A stretch of DNA of 64,000 nt from Agelaius tricolor. Its lineage: Eukaryota > Chordata > Aves > Passeriformes > Icteridae. The stretch spans positions 77,850,881 to 77,914,880 of the forward strand of contig JALJCS010000001.1 of NCBI GenBank assembly GCA_023055355.1, written 5' to 3'. Under the pieces are notes generated by a model that had not been told where the DNA came from, ran no database searches, and saw only the letters and a list, made by a program, of their open reading frames with translations. Shown piece after piece: positions 63,468 to 64,000 of this stretch. The translations under genes and the position numbers were made by a program. The first letter of the stretch is position 1. Each line of letters starts with the position of its first letter.

Positions 63468-64000
63468 GCAGAATTACAGAATATGCTGAGTTGGAAGGGA
63501 CCCACAAGCATCCTGGAGTCCAACTCCTGGCTCTGCACAGGACCATGTGCCTGAGAGCAGTGTCAAAATGCTCCTTGAGCCTCCATCAGGTTGGTGCTGT
63601 GGCCGCTTCCCTGGGGAGCTGTTCCAGTGCCCAGCCACCTCTGGGTGATAGATCTTTTCCTAATATTTGACCTAAACCTCCCCTGACACAGCTTCAGGCC
63701 ATTTCCTCAGGTCCTGTCCCTGTCACCATCACCACAGAACAGAGATCAGTGCCTGCCCCTCCTCTTCCCCTCCCAAGGAAGCTGTAACTGCAGTGAGCTC
63801 TGCCCTCAGCCTCCTCCAGGCTGGACAGACCAAGTGACCTCAGTCACTCCTCACACGGCTTCCCCTCATGGCCCTTCACCATCTTTGTGGCCTCCTTTGG
63901 ACACTCTGCAGTAGTTTAAAGCCTTTCTTACATTGTGGCACCCAGAGCTGCCCCCAGCACAGGAGGTGAGGCTGCCCCAGTGCAGAGCAGAGCAGGACAA
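63468..64000 (-). mobile_element. CR1 LINE fragment, runs off the window
   Basis: Begins at GCAGAATTACAGAATATGCT and includes GAGTTGGAAGGGACCCACAA, TCCAACTCCTGGCTCTGCAC, TGCCCCTCCTCTTCCCCTCC and CTCCAGGCTGGACAGACCAA. Same subfamily as 51655-52498, inverted. It lies about 250 bp beyond the NBAS poly(A) signals and continues past base 64000. Confidence 0.92.

Noticed and set aside
1..64000. CRISPR arrays, bacterial operons, phage or plasmid genes, tRNA and rRNA genes
   Set aside because: Regularly spaced repeats, cloverleaf sequences and dense prokaryotic coding are absent; the DNA is intron-rich vertebrate sequence.

Overview
The window is vertebrate nuclear DNA, almost certainly from a bird. 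It is AT-rich, its genes are split by long introns with GT-AG ends, and the interspersed repeats are overwhelmingly chicken-repeat-1 (CR1) LINE fragments, many of them ending in the diagnostic ATTCTRTG tail, plus one avian-type retroviral LTR remnant. There are no mammalian SINEs and no operons, Shine-Dalgarno sites, CRISPR arrays or bacterial genes.

One protein-coding gene is recognised. It is the 3' part of NBAS (neuroblastoma-amplified sequence), on the + strand from before base 1 to about 63.2 kb. Eleven coding exons (called A-K here) can be joined in one open frame, with matched splice phases at every junction and no frameshift or premature stop. They encode the last ~697 residues of a protein that is about 2,370 residues long in human. 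By counting back from the terminal exon they should correspond to human exons 42-52. NBAS is a subunit of the NRZ (NBAS-RINT1-ZW10) tethering complex for Golgi-to-ER COPI vesicles and is also reported to act in nonsense-mediated decay. This part lies C-terminal of the beta-propeller and Sec39 regions.

Layout: 1-2539 is upstream intron. Exons A-C lie at 2.5-8.3 kb. Intron C (8.3-17.7 kb) carries a long antisense CR1 with reverse-transcriptase relics and a cluster of LTR and CR1 pieces. Exons D and E (17.7-18.4 kb) are separated by only 246 bp. Exons F and G lie at 25.2 and 27.6 kb. Intron G is 15 kb (27.7-42.7 kb) and holds three CR1 fragments, a pair of octamer motifs and a striking 72-nt near-perfect hairpin. 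Exons H and I (42.7 and 47.9 kb) flank an intron with a candidate poison exon. Exon J is at 53.9 kb, and an 8.4-kb CR1-rich intron leads to the terminal exon K (62.46-62.74 kb). The 3' UTR carries two overlapping AATAAA signals near 63.2 kb. The last ~530 bp are another CR1 copy that runs off the window.

No complete unknown gene system is visible. The best leads are the hairpin at 38844-38915 (candidate intronic pre-microRNA or unrecognised palindromic element), the candidate poison exon at 46397-46493 in a gene linked to NMD, and inverted CR1 pairs that bracket NBAS exons.
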